A stretch of 64,000 nt of DNA, taken from Adlercreutzia hattorii. Its GTDB lineage: Bacteria; Actinomycetota; Coriobacteriia; Coriobacteriales; Eggerthellaceae. Location: contig NZ_AP022829.1 in the NCBI RefSeq assembly GCF_011405655.1, forward strand, positions 853,001-917,000. Reading direction: 5' to 3'. Below, in pieces: positions 61,333 through 64,000 of this stretch (position 1 is the first letter of the stretch; every line of letters begins with the position of its first letter). The position numbers and the translations under genes were made by a program. The notes below the pieces were generated by a model that searched no databases, was not told the DNA's origin, and saw only the letters and a program-made list of their open reading frames with translations.

Positions 61333-63411
61333 ATGAAAAAGGAAACGAAACGAGCGATTCGCGACGCTTTTGCCAAGCTGTCCTTTCGCAGCCAGGCTCA
61401 AAATCCGGTTATGCTCATGGTGTATCTGTCGGCCTGTTTGACCACCGTGCTGCTTGCGTTGGCGCTCGCGGGCATATCTGACGCTCCGTGGGGCTACATT
61501 GCGGCAATTTGCGTGGTGCTATGGGCGACGGTGCTGTTCGGAAACTTTGCCGAGTCGCTCGCCGAGGGTCGCGGCAAAGCGCAGGCCGATGCGCTGCGCT
61601 CCGCCAAACGCGATGTCGAGGCGTGCCTCATAGACAACGCCGCCCTCGCTGATGCCGCCACGATGGAAGACCCGTCGGCGTTTCTTGCTGATCGAGGCCG
61701 CGCGGTGGGATCGGCTACGTTGAAGCGGGGGCAGGTGTACCTTGTTCGCGCGGGCGAGCAGGTGCCCGCCGACGGCGAGGTCATCATGGGGGCGGCAAGC
61801 GTGGACGAAAGCGCGATTACCGGCGAATCGGCGCCGGTCGTGCGCGAGAGCGGCGGCGATCGGTCGTCGATTACCGGAGGCACGACGGTGCTCTCCGATT
61901 GGCTGGTAGCGCGGGTGACCGCTGAGGCGGGTCAGAGCTTTCTCGATAAGATGATCGCCATGGTCGAGTCAGCCGCGCGCAAAAAGACCCCCAACGAGCA
62001 GGCTCTCGAGCTGCTGCTCATCGCGCTGACGTTGGTGTTTCTTGCGGTGTCGCTGTCCTTGTACCTGTTCGGAGCATTTACCGCCGCGCAGCACGGCGCG
62101 GGAAATCCTCTGGGAATCACCTCGTTGGTGGCGTTGTTCGTGTGCCTGGCGCCTACCACCATCGGCGCGCTGCTGTCCGCTATCGGCATTGCCGGCATGA
62201 GCCGACTGAATGCAGCCAATGTGCTGGCCACCAGCGGACGTGCCGTCGAGGCGGCGGGTGATGTAGATGTGCTCCTGCTCGACAAAACGGGCACTATCAC
62301 GCTCGGCAACCGTCAGGCTGCGGCCTTTCTGCCCGTTGGCGGCGTTAGCGAGCGCGAACTTGCCGATGCGGCTCAGCTGGCAAGCCTGGCCGACGAGACG
62401 CCCGAGGGACGCAGTGTGGTGGTGCTCGCCAAGGAGCGCTTCGGCATCCGCGAGCGCGAGTTGGCGCAGTCCGGTTTTGCGGTAGTTCCTTTTACGGCCC
62501 AAACGCGCATGAGCGGTGTGGATTTCGAGGGTCACGAGATTCGCAAGGGTGCGGCCGACGCCGTGCGGGCTTACGTGGAAGCGCGCGGGGGCGTCTTTGG
62601 CGCGGAGGCGGCCGCCGTGGCCGAGGAGGTGTCTCGATCGGGCGGGACGCCTTTGGTGGTGGCGCGCGATGCGCGCGTGCTCGGCGTCATTCACTTGAAG
62701 GACATCATCAAGTCGGGCATTCGCGACAACTTCGCCGACTTGCGCGCCATGGGCATTAAAACAGTGATGGTCACGGGCGATAACCCCCTCACGGCCGCTG
62801 CCATCGCCGCTGAGGCGGGGCTTGACGACTTTATTGCCGAGGCCACGCCCGAAGCGAAGCTTGCGGCCATCCGTCGCTACCAGGCCGAGGGGCATCTGGT
62901 CGCCATGACAGGCGACGGCACCAACGACGCTCCGGCGCTGGCCCAAGCCGATGTGGCCGTGGCCATGAACTCCGGCACTCAGGCGGCCAAGGAGGCCGGC
63001 AACATGGTGGACCTGGATTCCTCGCCCACCAAGCTCATCGAAATCGTGCGCATCGGCAAGCAGCTGCTCATGACCCGCGGCAGCCTCACCACGTTTTCGA
63101 TCGCCAACGACCTGGCAAAGTACTTCGCGGTCATCCCGGCGCTGCTCGTGCCCCTTTATCCGGGTTTGGAGGTGCTCAACATCATGCATCTGGCCACACC
63201 CGCCTCGGCGATGCTTGCGGCCATCATATACAACGCTCTTATCATCGTCGCGCTCATTCCGCTTGCGTTGCGCGGGGTGAAGTGTCGCGAGGCGTCGCCG
63301 CACCGTCTGCTCGCGCGCAATTTGGCAGTGTACGGCTTGGGCGGCGTGATCGTTCCCTTTGCGGCCATCAAGGCGCTCGATGCGCTCATGGTGTTTGTCG
63401 GCGTTGCGTAA
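61333..63411 (+). CDS. kdpB: Potassium-transporting ATPase subunit KdpB
   Basis: 692 residues of P-type ATPase. Phosphorylation site is [10 protein letters not shown] (Asp317), the actuator loop is [11 protein letters not shown], and hinge [20 protein letters not shown]. Drives high-affinity K+ uptake with KdpA and KdpC. Begins 16 bases after kdpA. No obvious change from family members. Confidence 0.97.
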   Translation: MKKETKRAIRDAFAKLSFRSQAQNPVMLMVYLSACLTTVLLALALAGISDAPWGYIAAICVVLWATVLFGNFAESLAEGRGKAQADALRSAKRDVEACLIDNAALADAATMEDPSAFLADRGRAVGSATLKRGQVYLVRAGEQVPADGEVIMGAASVDESAITGESAPVVRESGGDRSSITGGTTVLSDWLVARVTAEAGQSFLDKMIAMVESAARKKTPNEQALELLLIALTLVFLAVSLSLYLFGAFTAAQHGAGNPLGITSLVALFVCLAPTTIGALLSAIGIAGMSRLNAANVLATSGRAVEAAGDVDVLLLDKTGTITLGNRQAAAFLPVGGVSERELADAAQLASLADETPEGRSVVVLAKERFGIRERELAQSGFAVVPFTAQTRMSGVDFEGHEIRKGAADAVRAYVEARGGVFGAEAAAVAEEVSRSGGTPLVVARDARVLGVIHLKDIIKSGIRDNFADLRAMGIKTVMVTGDNPLTAAAIAAEAGLDDFIAEATPEAKLAAIRRYQAEGHLVAMTGDGTNDAPALAQADVAVAMNSGTQAAKEAGNMVDLDSSPTKLIEIVRIGKQLLMTRGSLTTFSIANDLAKYFAVIPALLVPLYPGLEVLNIMHLATPASAMLAAIIYNALIIVALIPLALRGVKCREASPHRLLARNLAVYGLGGVIVPFAAIKALDALMVFVGVA

Positions 63412-63491
63412 AGGCATCCGGGCCGCAACATGGCGCCGGCCTTCGTTTGAACCGTTGTGAAGGCAATTTTCGAGAACAGGAAGAACGCATT

Positions 63492-64000
63492 ATGAGTGGA
63501 AAGATGGTGACGCGGTGCTTCGCGAGTGCCCTGGCGTTGTTTATCGCGGCAAGTGTGCTGTGCGGGATCGTTTACCCCTGGGCTGTGACGGGGCTGTCGG
63601 CTATAGCGTTCCCGTACCAGGCGACAGGCTCTATTATCGAGGTCGACGGGGTGAAGTACGGCAGCGAGTTGGTGGGACAGCCCTTTAAGAGCGACACCCA
63701 TTTGTGGGGTCGGCCCACGGTGGTCGACGCCAGCTCCTTCTCCGATGCGGAGGGGCAGCCGCTTTTGTGGTACAGCCCCGAGAACCTCAGTCCCGCGAGC
63801 GACGAGTTTGCCGCGCGAGTGGACGAACGCATACAGCAGGTGCGGGCGGCCCATCCCGACCGTGCCGCGCAGCCCGTTCCAAGTGATTTGGTGACGGTGT
63901 CGGGATCGGGCTTCGATCCGCATATCTCGCCGGCCGCTGCCGATTACCAGGTGGAACGTATCGCTGCGGCAACGGGACGGCCCGAGAGAGAGGTGCGTGC
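63492..64000 (+). CDS. kdpC: Potassium-transporting ATPase subunit KdpC (3' end beyond window)
   Basis: The first 169 codons are present. One N-terminal membrane helix (FASALALFIAASVLCGIVYP) and an extracytoplasmic domain with the KdpC motifs GSELVGQPF, LWGRPTVVDAS, and SGSGFDPHISPAAADYQVERI, where the C-terminal conserved block begins. Usual length is about 190, so roughly 20-30 residues are missing. Start ATG 63492 with AGGAAG upstream; 80 bases after kdpB. Confidence 0.95.
   Translation, partial: MSGKMVTRCFASALALFIAASVLCGIVYPWAVTGLSAIAFPYQATGSIIEVDGVKYGSELVGQPFKSDTHLWGRPTVVDASSFSDAEGQPLLWYSPENLSPASDEFAARVDERIQQVRAAHPDRAAQPVPSDLVTVSGSGFDPHISPAAADYQVERIAAATGRPEREVR

Overview
The window is high-GC DNA (strong G/C preference at third codon positions, open shadow frames opposite most genes) carrying a gene set typical of the actinobacterial class Coriobacteriia, most likely family Eggerthellaceae. 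The pointers are Tat-exported single-gene flavoprotein reductases paired with membrane-bound LuxR regulators, an exported molybdopterin oxidoreductase with its own chaperone, Fe-S aldo/keto reductases, a formate-tetrahydrofolate pathway cluster and a Kdp potassium pump. This points to an anaerobic, respiratory, probably gut-associated bacterium. The family assignment is inference from gene content; no rRNA or tRNA gene was seen.

Layout. 1-3.2 kb: adenine deaminase (cut by the window start) divergent from an Fe-S aldo/keto reductase. 3.2-8.9 kb: a LysR regulator divergent from a molybdopterin oxidoreductase operon (catalytic subunit, Fe-S subunit, TorD-type chaperone). 8.9-11.4 kb: a DUF4143 AAA ATPase, a small coupled gene pair (one a remnant) and a DJ-1/PfpI protein. 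11.4-15.1 kb: Tat flavoprotein and a tail-to-tail LuxR regulator. 15.1-23.5 kb: membrane endonuclease-like protein, TetR regulator, a glycosidase-galactokinase-uridylyltransferase operon, and a LigB/MEMO-AMMECR1 protein. 23.8-30 kb: thioredoxin-like protein, second Fe-S aldo/keto reductase, AEC transporter, endonuclease IV, hemolysin III-like protein, QueH, ferritin. 30-33.3 kb: a one-polypeptide MacB-like ABC exporter. 33.6-45.5 kb: housekeeping run (membrane protein, RlmD, TilS, Maf, Hpt, FtsH, FolP-FolK fusion, BirA, MATE, BioY). 45.7-50.9 kb: response regulator, CoaX, then Fhs-FchA-FolD. 51-55.3 kb: second LuxR/flavoprotein convergent pair and a formate/nitrite channel. 55.4-58.5 kb: TsaE and a TsaB-RimI-TsaD triple fusion. 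58.6-64 kb: NifX-like protein and kdpFABC (kdpC cut by the window end).

How it fits together. The exported oxidoreductases look like terminal reductases for alternative electron acceptors, each with a nearby regulator (LysR for the molybdoenzyme, membrane LuxR for each flavoprotein). Fhs, FchA and FolD make a C1-folate route that interconverts formate and methylene-THF; the FNT channel nearby may move formate. The FolP-FolK fusion supplies folate. BirA and BioY handle biotin. TsaE and the fused TsaB/RimI/TsaD make the universal tRNA t6A modification.

The most unusual content is outside ordinary genes. Several families of intergenic inverted-repeat elements occur: eight copies of a 25-bp unit in two clusters 42 kb apart, a 161-bp element with terminal inverted repeats, two hairpins sharing CGTAGCC ends, and a 128-bp near-perfect hairpin between fhs and fchA. 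One palindrome family lies inside two protein-coding genes and is read in frame as the peptide GG(D/N)LGRP. Both Fe-S aldo/keto reductases are preceded by a MerR-type promoter (dyad within a 19-bp spacer) although no MerR gene is in the window.
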